Below, piece by piece: positions 7,367 through 14,847 of a stretch of DNA of 34,116 bases. This DNA is from RGIG2206 sp045577615 (lineage in GTDB: Bacteria; Bacillota; Clostridia; Oscillospirales; Acutalibacteraceae). The notes below the pieces were generated by a model. That model was not told the DNA's origin, searched no databases, and was given only the letters and a program-made list of their open reading frames with translations. The translations under genes were made by a program, and so were the position numbers. How positions within the stretch are numbered: position 1 is the stretch's first letter; the number at the start of each line of letters is the position of its first letter. The stretch lies in assembly GCA_045577615.1 (NCBI GenBank), contig JAZNIT010000045.1, positions 1 through 34,116 on the forward strand, read 5' to 3'.

Positions 7367-8356
7367 ATGATTTCTCTTAAAGGCAGAAGCTTTTTGAAGC
7401 TTCTCGACTTCACTCCTGCCGAAATCGACGGACTTATCGACTACGCCGCACAGCTTAAGGCTGAAAAGAAGCAGGGCATACCTCACCGCCTTTGCGAGGG
7501 CAAAAGTATTGCGTTGCTTTTTGAAAAAACAAGCACCCGCACACGCTGTGCATTTGAGGTAGCCGCCGCTGATTTGGGTATGCACCCCGTATATCTTGAC
7601 CCCGCCGGCTCACAGATGGGCAAGAAAGAGAGCATTGCCGACACCGCCCGTGTAATAGGCAGAATGTTTGACGGCATTGAGTATCGCGGCTTTGGTCAGG
7701 AGATTGTTGAAGAACTTGCCGATAAGGCAGGCGTTCCCGTGTGGAACGGCCTCACCGACCAATTCCATCCTACTCAGATTCTCGCTGACTTCTTGACTAT
7801 CAAGGAGCATTTCGGCTCACTTAAGGGCAAAAAGCTGGTTTATATGGGTGACGCCCGTTATAATATGGGCAACTCACTTATGGTGGGCTGTGCCAAAATG
7901 GGTATGCACTTTGTTGCTTGCGCCCCCAAGGCCTACTTCCCCAATCAGGAGCTGATTGACCAGTGCCAAGCCATCGCAAAAGAGACGGGTGCCATCCTGG
8001 AATTTAACGAGGATCCCATCTCTGCCACCAAGGGCGCCCACGTGATTTATACCGACGTTTGGGTGTCTATGGGCGAGCCCGACGAGGTGTGGAAGGAGCG
8101 CATCGAGCAGCTTTATCCCTACCAGGTCAACAGCGAAATAATGAAAAACGCAGGCGAGCAATGCCGCTTTATGCACTGTCTGCCTGCCTTCCACGATCTT
8201 AACACCAAGATCGGCAAGGATATTTACGACCGCTTCGGCATCACTTGTATGGAAGTAACCGACGAGGTTTTTGAGAGCGAGCAGTCCATCGTCTTTGATG
8301 AGGCAGAAAACCGTATGCACACCATCAAAGCAGTAATGGCCGCTACTTTGGTTTAA
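7367..8356 (+). CDS. Ornithine carbamoyltransferase
   Basis: A 329-residue enzyme joining carbamoyl phosphate and ornithine to citrulline, or the reverse in the arginine deiminase pathway. Visible motifs are STRTR (56-60) and HPTQ (134-137) for carbamoyl phosphate, and SMGE (234-237) and HCLP (270-273) for ornithine binding and catalysis. The ATG at 7367 is chosen because GCGAGGT lies eight bases upstream; an earlier in-frame ATG at 7331 would overlap gatB by 20 bases. With no arcA, arcC or arg genes nearby, anabolic ArgF and catabolic ArcB cannot be told apart. It sits 16 bp after gatB and is probably the last gene of the T-box operon. Confidence 0.93.
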   Translation: MISLKGRSFLKLLDFTPAEIDGLIDYAAQLKAEKKQGIPHRLCEGKSIALLFEKTSTRTRCAFEVAAADLGMHPVYLDPAGSQMGKKESIADTARVIGRMFDGIEYRGFGQEIVEELADKAGVPVWNGLTDQFHPTQILADFLTIKEHFGSLKGKKLVYMGDARYNMGNSLMVGCAKMGMHFVACAPKAYFPNQELIDQCQAIAKETGAILEFNEDPISATKGAHVIYTDVWVSMGEPDEVWKERIEQLYPYQVNSEIMKNAGEQCRFMHCLPAFHDLNTKIGKDIYDRFGITCMEVTDEVFESEQSIVFDEAENRMHTIKAVMAATLV

Positions 8357-8373
8357 TATCAAGTATAAGCAAA

Positions 8374-8406
8374 AACCGCCGAGACCACCTCGGCGGTTAA
8401 TTTTTA
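8374..8406 (+). terminator. Terminator of the aspS to OTC operon
   Basis: AACCGCCGAG (8374-8383) pairs perfectly with CTCGGCGGTT (8389-8398) around a five-base loop, followed by a T-rich tail. It lies 17 bases past the OTC stop. Confidence 0.92.
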
Positions 8407-8435
8407 ACCCATCGTGGCAAAGGTTATAAATACAC

Positions 8436-8464
8436 TTGATTTTCGTTCACAAAAGCGCTAAAAT
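8436..8464 (+). promoter_or_regulatory. Candidate promoter
   Basis: TTGATT (8436-8441), a 17-bp spacer and TAAAAT (8459-8464) lie just upstream of the small broken frame and membrane gene. It is the only plausible promoter seen for them. Confidence 0.5.
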
Positions 8465-8469
8465 TATTC

Positions 8470-8694
8470 ATGAAAAGGTTGACGGCCTAGATAACCAACG
8501 GTGGGATTTTGAACCCGCAAGGTACGACATCTGCAGACAATACTTACTATAAAGCGACAAGTATTTCGGTAGATCATGTTCAAATGATAAAGACAGATGC
8601 GGGAACAATTGATTTTATTTCTAAAATAGTCGATGATCAGCATATATTCTATACCGATCAAATGATATTAGAGTATTATGGATACAGCAATTGA
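8470..8694 (+). pseudogene. Fragment of a small gene interrupted by an in-frame TAG
   Basis: From ATG 8470 the frame reads MKRLTA, meets TAG at 8488-8490, and then stays open to 8694 for 68 codons with a Tyr/Asp-rich polar tail (for example DDQHIFYTDQ, ending YYGYSN). MKRLTA resembles the start of a signal peptide that has lost its hydrophobic core, so a decayed secreted protein is possible. A TTG start at 8509 could instead give a 61-residue protein, but it has no clear ribosome site. The family is not recognised. Composition is more AT-rich than the genes on either side. Apart from this frame and the promoter, the 8407-8712 gap shows nothing. Confidence 0.4.
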
Positions 8695-8712
8695 ATTAAG
8701 GAGGAGTTATTT

Positions 8713-9282
8713 GTGTCAAGCATTGTTTTTGGCTATATGTTTGGCTCGTTAACAGCAACCGTATGGGTAATAATCTTAAATTCAATATATACCTTTTATT
8801 ACACCTACCTTTATTCTAAGGTGCGCATTGATAAAACCGTAACGTTAAAGAATTCAATCATAAAATATATTCTTGCAAGCCTTTTATATCCTATCTTTTT
8901 CATCGGTCACTATCTTGGTATCGCTACATTGCTTAAAAACGCCAAGATTGATTATAATGATGACTTGCTCGTGGTTGGTGTAGCACTGTCAATGTCGTTA
9001 ATATACTTTACCGTTATTCAGTTTATGGTGTTTAAAAGGGATTTCAGCGTTAAAAAGACCATTCTATTTATAACCCCTGTGCTTGTTGCAGTATTAGTAC
9101 AAATTGCCGCTGTTTGTGCCGGATCTTACATTGACCCATTTACGACCTACTACAAGGATTGCTTAAAAACGGTGTGCAACGTGCAGTTTTATTCCTGCGG
9201 ACTGTTAACGCTGTGTCAAGCCGTGGTAATGTTTATTCCTGCAATCAGAAACAAAAAGAACTCACTTAAGGTTGTTCCCTAA
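8713..9282 (+). CDS. Membrane protein of unknown function, five helices
   Basis: A 189-residue protein with about five membrane helices (roughly residues 5-30, 46-73, 84-107, 115-137 and 157-178) separated by short charged loops, ending in a Lys/Asn-rich tail. A GTG start at 8713 is supported by a perfect AAGGAGG eight bases upstream. I recognise no family or catalytic motif. Codon use is AT-rich, with many TTA, ATA and AAT codons, unlike the operon before it and the phage genes after it. That suggests acquired DNA. It lies between the OTC terminator and the phage repressor, so it could be a lysogeny cargo gene or an unrelated insertion. Confidence 0.7.
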   Translation: MSSIVFGYMFGSLTATVWVIILNSIYTFYYTYLYSKVRIDKTVTLKNSIIKYILASLLYPIFFIGHYLGIATLLKNAKIDYNDDLLVVGVALSMSLIYFTVIQFMVFKRDFSVKKTILFITPVLVAVLVQIAAVCAGSYIDPFTTYYKDCLKTVCNVQFYSCGLLTLCQAVVMFIPAIRNKKNSLKVVP

Positions 9283-9293
9283 CAATAACGTTA

Positions 9294-9330
9294 ACCCCCG
9301 CTCGGCTTACGCTGGGCGGGGTTGTTTTTA
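9294..9330. terminator. Bidirectional terminator between membrane gene and repressor
   Basis: AACCCCcGCTCGGC pairs with GCTGGGCGGGGTT through G-U pairs and one bulge, with a TTGTTTTTATTTT tail on the plus side. It separates the plus-strand membrane gene from the convergent minus-strand repressor gene. Confidence 0.75.
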
Positions 9331-9333
9331 TTT

Positions 9334-10410
9334 TCAGCACTCTTTAATTATCTTCTTAACAAGGCCGACCACGCGGATGCGCTGCACGTCGGCACCTTCA
9401 AATCGGCGTGGGGCATACTCGGGATTGATGGATTGCAGCTCAATCCAATCCTCACCGTAAACCACCTTTTTAATAAGCCCCTCTTCGCCGTCAAGCAGAA
9501 CAACGGCAATTTTGCCCGAATCAACCGACGGGGTTTTGACCACCTGAACGATGTCACCATCCTCAATTTTGGGGTACATAGAGTTGCCTGCCACCTTGAC
9601 ACACATGGTAGACTCGGCCTCAAAATCAGAGGTGATGAACAAGGGCATATAATCCACAACGGTGCTGTTGGCGGTAACGCCAAAGCCTGCCGATGCCGAC
9701 TCGTACAAGGGGATAAGGCGCACCTTGCTGTGAGGCAGCAGGGTTACGTCCTCACTCTCCCTCTCAAACAGGGGGGGAGTAATTTGCCCCGCCACGTCAA
9801 AAAGGTTGCCCTGCTCAATTCCGTCAGCTGTGCCATAGCGTTGGCACAGCTTTTTATAATCCCCACGTGGCAGTCCCTTCTTAAACCGAGGCTGAGCCAA
9901 AAGCATAGCCGCATACTCTTCAAACTGAGGGTGCTCGCCACGGGCCGCCATAACACTTTTTGAAAACAAGCCCTTAAGCATCCCTTCAACCGTTTCCAAA
10001 ACAAGGTCGGCGGGGATTTTGGCATTCCCTTCAATATAATTCAGGCCGTTGGCCGCCATATCCTCTGCCACCTGCAGGGGATATATATATTTGTAGTCCT
10101 TTTTCAGCGCCTCAAAGCGGCTGTGATAGTCAAGGTGAGCCTGCACCCCCTCCTCATCATCAAGAGGGAAGGTGAAGCTGCACACGGGGCAGCACATAGT
10201 GCCGCCCTCTTTAAGCCCCGTCAGATAGTCGGTTGTCACTCCGAAAAAGTCGCAGATTTTCATTAGCGTGCCGGTAGAAAGCTGCTTTGTTCTGCCTGCG
10301 CCAAACTCTGAAATAATGCTTCGTGTGACCCCTGCCTGCTTGCACATATCGGTAATGGTCAGTCCGCATCGGTCGGTCAACAGCAGAAGCTTCTTATATA
10401 ATTCTGACAC
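9334..10410 (-). CDS. LexA/CI-type self-cleaving phage repressor with HTH, Cys2His2 and S24 domains
   Basis: A 358-residue repressor. An XRE-type HTH fills residues 4-65; a CPVC plus HLDYH cluster (C74, C77, H92, H96) looks like a small zinc site; a helical middle follows; an S24 peptidase domain covers about 230-355. The cleavage site is probably A241-G242, with Ser277 in GNSM as nucleophile and Lys314 in GLIKKV, 37 residues later, the same spacing as in LexA. It should bind the four operators upstream of itself and be inactivated by RecA after DNA damage. The GTG at 10410 is chosen because GGGGTG lies five bases upstream; an upstream ATG at 10464 lies inside the operator region. Confidence 0.9.
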   Translation of the reverse strand: MSELYKKLLLLTDRCGLTITDMCKQAGVTRSIISEFGAGRTKQLSTGTLMKICDFFGVTTDYLTGLKEGGTMCCPVCSFTFPLDDEEGVQAHLDYHSRFEALKKDYKYIYPLQVAEDMAANGLNYIEGNAKIPADLVLETVEGMLKGLFSKSVMAARGEHPQFEEYAAMLLAQPRFKKGLPRGDYKKLCQRYGTADGIEQGNLFDVAGQITPPLFERESEDVTLLPHSKVRLIPLYESASAGFGVTANSTVVDYMPLFITSDFEAESTMCVKVAGNSMYPKIEDGDIVQVVKTPSVDSGKIAVVLLDGEEGLIKKVVYGEDWIELQSINPEYAPRRFEGADVQRIRVVGLVKKIIKEC

Positions 10411-10435
10411 TACTACACCCCACAAAAAAATAAAT

Positions 10436-10451
10436 TTGCAGAATTCTGTAA
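10436..10451. promoter_or_regulatory. Repressor operator O1
   Basis: TTGCAGAATTCTGTAA, one base off the palindrome TTACAG-N4-CTGTAA shared with three nearby sites. It lies in the 5' leader of the repressor transcript. Confidence 0.8.
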
Positions 10452-10457
10452 AATCTA

Positions 10458-10486
10458 TTGACATTTACAGAAAACTGTAATATCAT
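10458..10486 (+). promoter_or_regulatory. Rightward (lytic) promoter of the phage island
   Basis: TTGACA at 10458-10463 and TATCAT at 10481-10486 with a 17-bp spacer. Operator O2 fills almost the entire spacer, so repressor binding would block polymerase directly. It would start RNA near 10493 and read into the small Cys-rich and packaging genes. Confidence 0.85.
10465..10480. promoter_or_regulatory. Repressor operator O2
   Basis: TTACAGAAAACTGTAA, a perfect match to the palindrome, inside the spacer of the rightward promoter. Confidence 0.88.
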
Positions 10487-10497
10487 ATAACAACACT

Positions 10498-10513
10498 TTA
10501 CAGAACACTGTAA
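10498..10513. promoter_or_regulatory. Repressor operator O3
   Basis: TTACAGAACACTGTAA, a perfect match to the palindrome, between the two face-to-face promoters. Centre spacings are 29 bp (O1-O2), 33 bp (O2-O3) and 52 bp (O3-O4). Confidence 0.88.
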
Positions 10514-10543
10514 CAAATTGCGAACAATCATCGCTTTTCACTC

Positions 10544-10572
10544 ATTATATTACATAATTCTGTAAATGTCAA
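10544..10572 (-). promoter_or_regulatory. Leftward promoter of the repressor gene
   Basis: On the minus strand, TTGACA (10567-10572) and TATAAT (10544-10549) are 17 bp apart, a full consensus promoter. Operator O4 fills its spacer, implying autoregulation. It points toward the rightward promoter, so the two transcripts would overlap by about 45 bp. Confidence 0.88.
10550..10565. promoter_or_regulatory. Repressor operator O4
   Basis: TTACATAATTCTGTAA, one base off the shared palindrome, inside the spacer of the leftward repressor promoter. Confidence 0.82.
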
Positions 10573-10637
10573 GGCAAGATTTCATCCTACCCGTTGAGAT
10601 GAGTTCTGCCGCCACAGCATATTAAGGGGGCGTTTGA

Positions 10638-10841
10638 ATGACACCGCAAATAGAGCAAAAATACCGATGCAGTGCCTGCACCCAAATTTTTGAGGTGCCC
10701 CACCGAGTTCCCTCCGACGAGGGTGAGTATAACGCCTGCGCTATGTGCCGCAGTTTGTTTATCACGCCCATATTTATCGTTGACGGAGTGGAGTATCACA
10801 GTCAAGACGAGGCAATACATGCCATATATAAGGAGAACTGA
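10638..10841 (+). CDS. Small Cys-rich (zinc-ribbon-like) early phage protein
   Basis: A 67-residue protein with two CxxC pairs (CSAC and CAMC), the pattern of a small zinc ribbon. AAGGGGG lies seven bases before the ATG. As the first gene under the operator-controlled rightward promoter it is in the position of a Cro-like, antirepressor or late-activator protein, but it has no visible DNA-binding HTH. The function is unknown. Confidence 0.75.
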   Translation: MTPQIEQKYRCSACTQIFEVPHRVPSDEGEYNACAMCRSLFITPIFIVDGVEYHSQDEAIHAIYKEN

Positions 10842-10842
10842 A

Positions 10843-11166
10843 ATGAGAACAAAATGTACCTGCTGCGGCCGTGCCAGGGGCAACCCCGACGAAAAGCTAT
10901 GCAGCGAATGTATGATAAAACGCAATATCCTGCGCTCGAGGGGGCCTATCTTCGCAGGCCAGCGAGCGCCTCAAAAGAGCCTTGAGCAAATTCGCCGCGA
11001 GGGACTTGCCCGTCTTTACCGCTCGGGCTACCGCACCGACGGAGTCTATGACGAAAAGCACGGTATGAGGATGGGCGTGGGCACCAAAAAACTTGTGGAT
11101 TATGCCAACGCCTGCGGCACTGTTCATTACGGGCGCCACGTGGCTGCCTCCTTAATGAGCGAATAA
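10843..11166 (+). CDS. Small Cys-rich basic phage protein
   Basis: A 107-residue protein with an N-terminal four-Cys cluster (CTCC then CSEC), basic and Arg-rich afterwards. The ATG at 10843 follows an AGGAG site and sits one base past the previous stop, so the two small genes are coupled. It resembles short phage zinc-finger proteins placed just before terminase genes, and an HNH-like role is possible, but I see no HNH motif. Function is unknown. Confidence 0.7.
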   Translation: MRTKCTCCGRARGNPDEKLCSECMIKRNILRSRGPIFAGQRAPQKSLEQIRREGLARLYRSGYRTDGVYDEKHGMRMGVGTKKLVDYANACGTVHYGRHVAASLMSE

Positions 11167-11188
11167 ATCAAATTACGGTTGGGTGGTG

Positions 11189-11533
11189 ATGACTACGGCA
11201 AAGGACAAGCTTACAAAACGCAAACGAACGGTGGCTGAGCGGCTTATAAATCCGGGCGAAATGACACTGGCGCAGCTGTGCGAGGCAGAAAAAATCACCG
11301 TGGCCGAGCTGTGCCGCTATTTTGAAGAGCAGCCCTTCACCGCCTATCTGCACCGTCTGATAGAGGGCTATTCCGAAGGCTCACTTGCAGCGGTGTGGGA
11401 CGCCTTGATTGACAAATGCCGAGATGGCGACGTGAGAGCCATCAAGCTTTATTTCGAGCTTAAGGGCGGCCTCAAAGCATCCAAGGATGTGGGCGCAGCG
11501 GTGATAATTACGGGAGCTGATGACCTTGAATAA
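11189..11533 (+). CDS. Terminase small subunit (putative)
   Basis: About 114 residues. An N-terminal helix-turn-helix-like stretch (about 25-45) is followed by a helical region with the segment GDVRAIKLYFELKGGL, typical of Firmicutes TerS proteins. TerS recognises the packaging site and loads the large subunit. Its stop overlaps the start of terL, as is usual for this pair. GTG codons at 11183 and 11186 are possible alternative starts. Confidence 0.75.
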   Translation: MTTAKDKLTKRKRTVAERLINPGEMTLAQLCEAEKITVAELCRYFEEQPFTAYLHRLIEGYSEGSLAAVWDALIDKCRDGDVRAIKLYFELKGGLKASKDVGAAVIITGADDLE

Positions 11534-12818
11534 CGTCTTATACCTGCCCGACCTTGTGGGCAAGGGCTACCGTGATTTTTGGCATTTCAAGGGACGGTAC
11601 CGCGTCTGCAAGGGTGGCCGCGCCTCTAAAAAGAGCAAAACCACCGCCTTAAACCTTATGGTCAGAATGCTGCAGTACCCCTTGGCCAACACCCTTGTTA
11701 TCCGCAAAACCTACCGCACACTTAAGGACTCCTGCTTTGCAGAGCTAAAATGGGCGGCGGCGCGGCTTGGAGTGACCGACCGTTGGGAGATTAAGGAGTC
11801 ACCCCTTGAAATGACCTATCGCCCCACGGGGCAAAAAATCCTCTTTCGAGGGCTTGACGACCCCCTCAAGGTCACATCGGTGACGGTTGATACGGGTGCC
11901 CTCTGCTGGCTGTGGATAGAAGAAGCCTACGAAATTGATGAGCAAACCGACTTCGATATGATAAACGAGTCCATCCGCGGCAGAGCACCCGACGGCCTTT
12001 TTAAGCAAATCACCGTCACCTTCAACCCTTGGAGCGAAAATCACTGGCTCAAATCCCGATTTTTCGATTGCCCTTCCGATGAGGATTTGCTTGCCATCAC
12101 TACCAACTATACCTGCAACGAGTGGCTTGACCAATCCGACCTTAAGGTGTTTGAGGATATGAAGCGGCTTAACCCACGCCGCTATGCCGTTGCAGGTCTG
12201 GGCGAGTGGGGAGTGGCAGAGGGGCTTGTGTTTGAAAATTGGCACACCGAGGACTTCCGCAAGGAGCAGCTTGGCACCGATTTCAAGCATATTTTCGGGC
12301 TTGACTACGGCTACACAAATGACCCTACTGCCTTTGTCGCTATGGCGGTGAGTCCTGCCGAAAGGGCGATTTACATCTACGACGAGCTGTACGAAAAGCG
12401 TCTGCTTAACAGCGACATTGTCAAAAAAATCAAATCGATGGGCTACGGAAAGGAGCGGATAGTTGCTGACTCTGCCGAGCCCAAAACCAACGACACCCTG
12501 CGCCGCGAGGGGCTGAGAATTATCCCCAGCGTCAAGGGGGCTGACAGCGTGCGAGCAGGCATTCATCAACTGCAGGAGTATAAACTTGTGGTGCATCCAC
12601 GGTGCAAAAACACCCTCAAGGAGCTGTCCTGCTACGTATGGCAGACCGACCGCGACGGCAAGCCCACAGGCTACCCAAAGGATAGCGACAACCATTTGAT
12701 GGATGCCATGCGCTACGCAATGCAGGATTTAAGAGGCTTCGCAGCAGTGACAAAGTCCACTCGACGAGGCACCACCGACGGCCTTACCGCCGCTGATTTT
12801 AAAGGAGGATGGAAATGA
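11520..12818 (+). CDS. terL: Terminase large subunit (PBSX/Terminase_3 type)
   Basis: A 432-residue packaging motor. The ATPase half has a variant Walker A, GGRASKKSKT (32-41), and a Walker B with catalytic acid, WIEEA (132-136). The nuclease half shows the expected acidic residues: D262 in LDYGY, D317 and E320 in VADSAEP, and D388, D390 and D395 in KDSDNHLMDAMRYA. All catalytic positions look intact, so the motor should work. It overlaps terS by 14 bases and the next small gene by four. Confidence 0.95.
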   Translation: MTLNNVLYLPDLVGKGYRDFWHFKGRYRVCKGGRASKKSKTTALNLMVRMLQYPLANTLVIRKTYRTLKDSCFAELKWAAARLGVTDRWEIKESPLEMTYRPTGQKILFRGLDDPLKVTSVTVDTGALCWLWIEEAYEIDEQTDFDMINESIRGRAPDGLFKQITVTFNPWSENHWLKSRFFDCPSDEDLLAITTNYTCNEWLDQSDLKVFEDMKRLNPRRYAVAGLGEWGVAEGLVFENWHTEDFRKEQLGTDFKHIFGLDYGYTNDPTAFVAMAVSPAERAIYIYDELYEKRLLNSDIVKKIKSMGYGKERIVADSAEPKTNDTLRREGLRIIPSVKGADSVRAGIHQLQEYKLVVHPRCKNTLKELSCYVWQTDRDGKPTGYPKDSDNHLMDAMRYAMQDLRGFAAVTKSTRRGTTDGLTAADFKGGWK

Positions 12819-13042
12819 TTTATCTGTTTTGTTTTTTATCGGCTTTAACCACGGCACTTATATGTCTTTTGTCATTTTTGGGCGGCTACCTTTTGGGTGG
12901 GCAAAAGCACACTCCCGCTCCCCGCAAAAAAGAGGATACCGCTCGCCTTGACAGAGAGGCGCGCATAAAACAGTTGGAAATGCAGAATTTTTGGAGCTAC
13001 AACGGTGACAGTCAACAAGATCCTGCCGAAAGATCTTTGTAA
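12815..13042 (+). CDS. Small single-helix membrane protein
   Basis: A 75-residue protein with one N-terminal membrane helix (about 1-28), a Lys/Arg-rich stretch and a polar tail. Its ATG overlaps the terL stop in an ATGA junction and has AAAGGAGG six bases upstream. No family is recognised. The position between terminase and scaffold is unusual for a membrane protein. Confidence 0.7.
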   Translation: MIYLFCFLSALTTALICLLSFLGGYLLGGQKHTPAPRKKEDTARLDREARIKQLEMQNFWSYNGDSQQDPAERSL

Positions 13043-13072
13043 TATCTCTCGCCATGAGAAAGGAGAAAATCC

Positions 13073-13834
13073 ATGACACAGCAAAATCAAGCTGAAGGCA
13101 CTCTCGAGGTCGCCATTCTCGAGGATGCCCCTCAGACCAACGGTTCGGAGGAGACCCTGACCGACACTCAACTGCCTGCCATAGCAGGGGTGGGGGAAGG
13201 AGAAAAATCCAACCAAACCGAAGCATATCTTACCACGGTTTTCAATCACGAGGCGCGACAGTTTGACCGTGCCGAGGCCGAGGAGCTTGTGCAAATCGGT
13301 CTTTACTCAAAGCCTCACGTCGACCGACTTAAATACCTTGCTCGTCTTTCGGGCGAGCAGGGGGTCAAGGAACTGCTTAACAGCCTTATCGCCAAGGGGG
13401 AGCAAGCCCTCACCGACGATATAATGAGCAAAGTGACCGACCCCGAGCTTGCCCAAAAAATAGCCGACGAGCAACTGGCCAAGCTTCGCGAGGCCCTGCC
13501 CGACGACGAGGTTTCTCAATCGGTCGCCCTTGACAAAGAGGGTATAAACCGCCGCTTGGCAGAAGAGTTTATTCAGCTGCAAAGCGAGTTTCCGCAGGTG
13601 CAGGATTTCGGCCGTCTGCCCCAATGGGTAAAGGAATGCTCGGCAAGGGATGGCGTGCCCCTTAAGTATGCCTATGCGCTTCACGCATGCCGTGAGCAAG
13701 CGCAAATTTCAGCCGCCGAGGGCAATGAGCGACGCGCCGCAGAGCATTCTGCAGGCTCGCTTAAAAGCAGCCCCTCCGACGGCACAAGCCCCGAAATGGC
13801 CAGTGTTTACAAGGCCCTTTGGGGACAGTATTAA
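13073..13834 (+). CDS. Capsid scaffolding protein (putative)
   Basis: A 253-residue, acidic, largely helical protein of low complexity at its N-terminus, rich in Glu, Gln, Ala and Lys. It lies directly before the major capsid gene, the usual scaffold position. It shares the general build of phage scaffolds, with a disordered N-terminus and a helical middle, but I see no diagnostic motif. AAAGGAG precedes the ATG at 13073. A scaffold should be made in large amounts with the capsid protein, consistent with both sharing one transcript that ends at 14834. Confidence 0.65.
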   Translation: MTQQNQAEGTLEVAILEDAPQTNGSEETLTDTQLPAIAGVGEGEKSNQTEAYLTTVFNHEARQFDRAEAEELVQIGLYSKPHVDRLKYLARLSGEQGVKELLNSLIAKGEQALTDDIMSKVTDPELAQKIADEQLAKLREALPDDEVSQSVALDKEGINRRLAEEFIQLQSEFPQVQDFGRLPQWVKECSARDGVPLKYAYALHACREQAQISAAEGNERRAAEHSAGSLKSSPSDGTSPEMASVYKALWGQY

Positions 13835-13856
13835 ATCAAAAGGAGAAAATTAACCA

Positions 13857-14768
13857 ATGGCAAACAATTTTGTTTTTCACAGCAAGCTCGACGGTGAGCT
13901 TGACAAAATGATTGCAGCAAAGGCTGCAACCGGCTTTTTCGGTGACGGTGGTATGGTAGCCAAATTTACCGGTACCAAAACCGTTCTTATCGACGATGTA
14001 GAGATGGACGGCTTGGGCGACTACGACCGTGAAAGCGGCTTCCCCAAGGGCGCCGTTAAAATCAATCAGACTCCCTATGAGCTTTCTATGGAGCGCGGCA
14101 CCACCTTTACCATCGACCGACTTGATGCAGAGGAGGCAGGCATCGATAACCTTCCTGCACGCCTTTCAGGCAAAGCAGGTGAGTTTGTTCGCACTCAGGT
14201 TGTACCTGAGGTAGACGCTTATGCCCTTTCAAAGCTTTACACCATCGCAGCCGATAACGACCAGCTTATCGCCAAGGGCACCGCTATCGAAAACCACTCT
14301 GCAAGCATTCTTACCCAGGCTATCAACGCTGTAGGCGAGGCATACGGCGAGGATGAAGACCTTATTGCCTTCGTTGACTCTGCATTTTATGCCGACCTTA
14401 TGACCACCACCGAGATCGAGCGTCGCCTTGACAGCTCCGATTTCAGCAAGGGTGAAGTCAGCACCAAGGTAAAAACCTTCAACGATTGCCCCATCATCCG
14501 CGTTCCCTCTGCCCGTATGAAGAGCGAATATGTCTACAACGACGGCAACGACAAATTCGGCTTTGCCCCTGCAGAAAATGCAGTTAATGTCGGCTGTATC
14601 GTTCTTCCTCGCAAGGTTGTTAACCGCGTTATGAAAACCCAAAAGATGCGCTTCTGGACTCCCGACCAGAACATCGATTTGGATGCATACAAGCTTGACT
14701 TCCGTTTTGTTTACGATTTTCTCGTAAAGAAGTCGGCCGTTAACACCGTTTACGCCTATTCTTATTGA
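13857..14768 (+). CDS. Major capsid protein
   Basis: A 303-residue protein of the HK97-fold/P22 coat-like type seen in clostridial phages. Supporting traits are the SMERGTTFTIDRLDAEEAG segment in the first third, mixed alpha/beta content, and the position after scaffold. AAAGGAG lies upstream of the ATG. A strong terminator follows immediately, which would make head transcripts end here more often than downstream ones. Codon use is strongly host-like, as expected for a highly expressed gene. Length is typical for this family. Confidence 0.82.
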   Translation: MANNFVFHSKLDGELDKMIAAKAATGFFGDGGMVAKFTGTKTVLIDDVEMDGLGDYDRESGFPKGAVKINQTPYELSMERGTTFTIDRLDAEEAGIDNLPARLSGKAGEFVRTQVVPEVDAYALSKLYTIAADNDQLIAKGTAIENHSASILTQAINAVGEAYGEDEDLIAFVDSAFYADLMTTTEIERRLDSSDFSKGEVSTKVKTFNDCPIIRVPSARMKSEYVYNDGNDKFGFAPAENAVNVGCIVLPRKVVNRVMKTQKMRFWTPDQNIDLDAYKLDFRFVYDFLVKKSAVNTVYAYSY

Positions 14769-14787
14769 TTATAGGCTATTAAATTAA

Positions 14788-14834
14788 AAACTCCGGCGTT
14801 TTTGGCTGATGCCGAAGGCGTCGGAGTGTTTTTT
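14788..14834 (+). terminator. Terminator after the capsid gene
   Basis: ACTCCGGCG (14790-14798) pairs with CGTCGGAGT (14819-14827), with a GTTTTTT tail. The small inner stem GCC/GGC-like loop is optional. It lies between capsid and portal inside the otherwise continuous late operon. Confidence 0.85.
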
Positions 14835-14847
14835 AACGGAGGTAAAA

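Noticed and set aside
6610..7413. A 267-codon minus-strand frame opposite gatB.
   Set aside because: It is an antisense shadow of a high-confidence gene and has no ribosome site or domain; similar long shadows occur at 11799-12695 and 33428-34033.
14809..14847. A longer portal start at 14809.
   Set aside because: This region is the terminator stem after the capsid gene; ATG 14848 has a perfect GGAGG.
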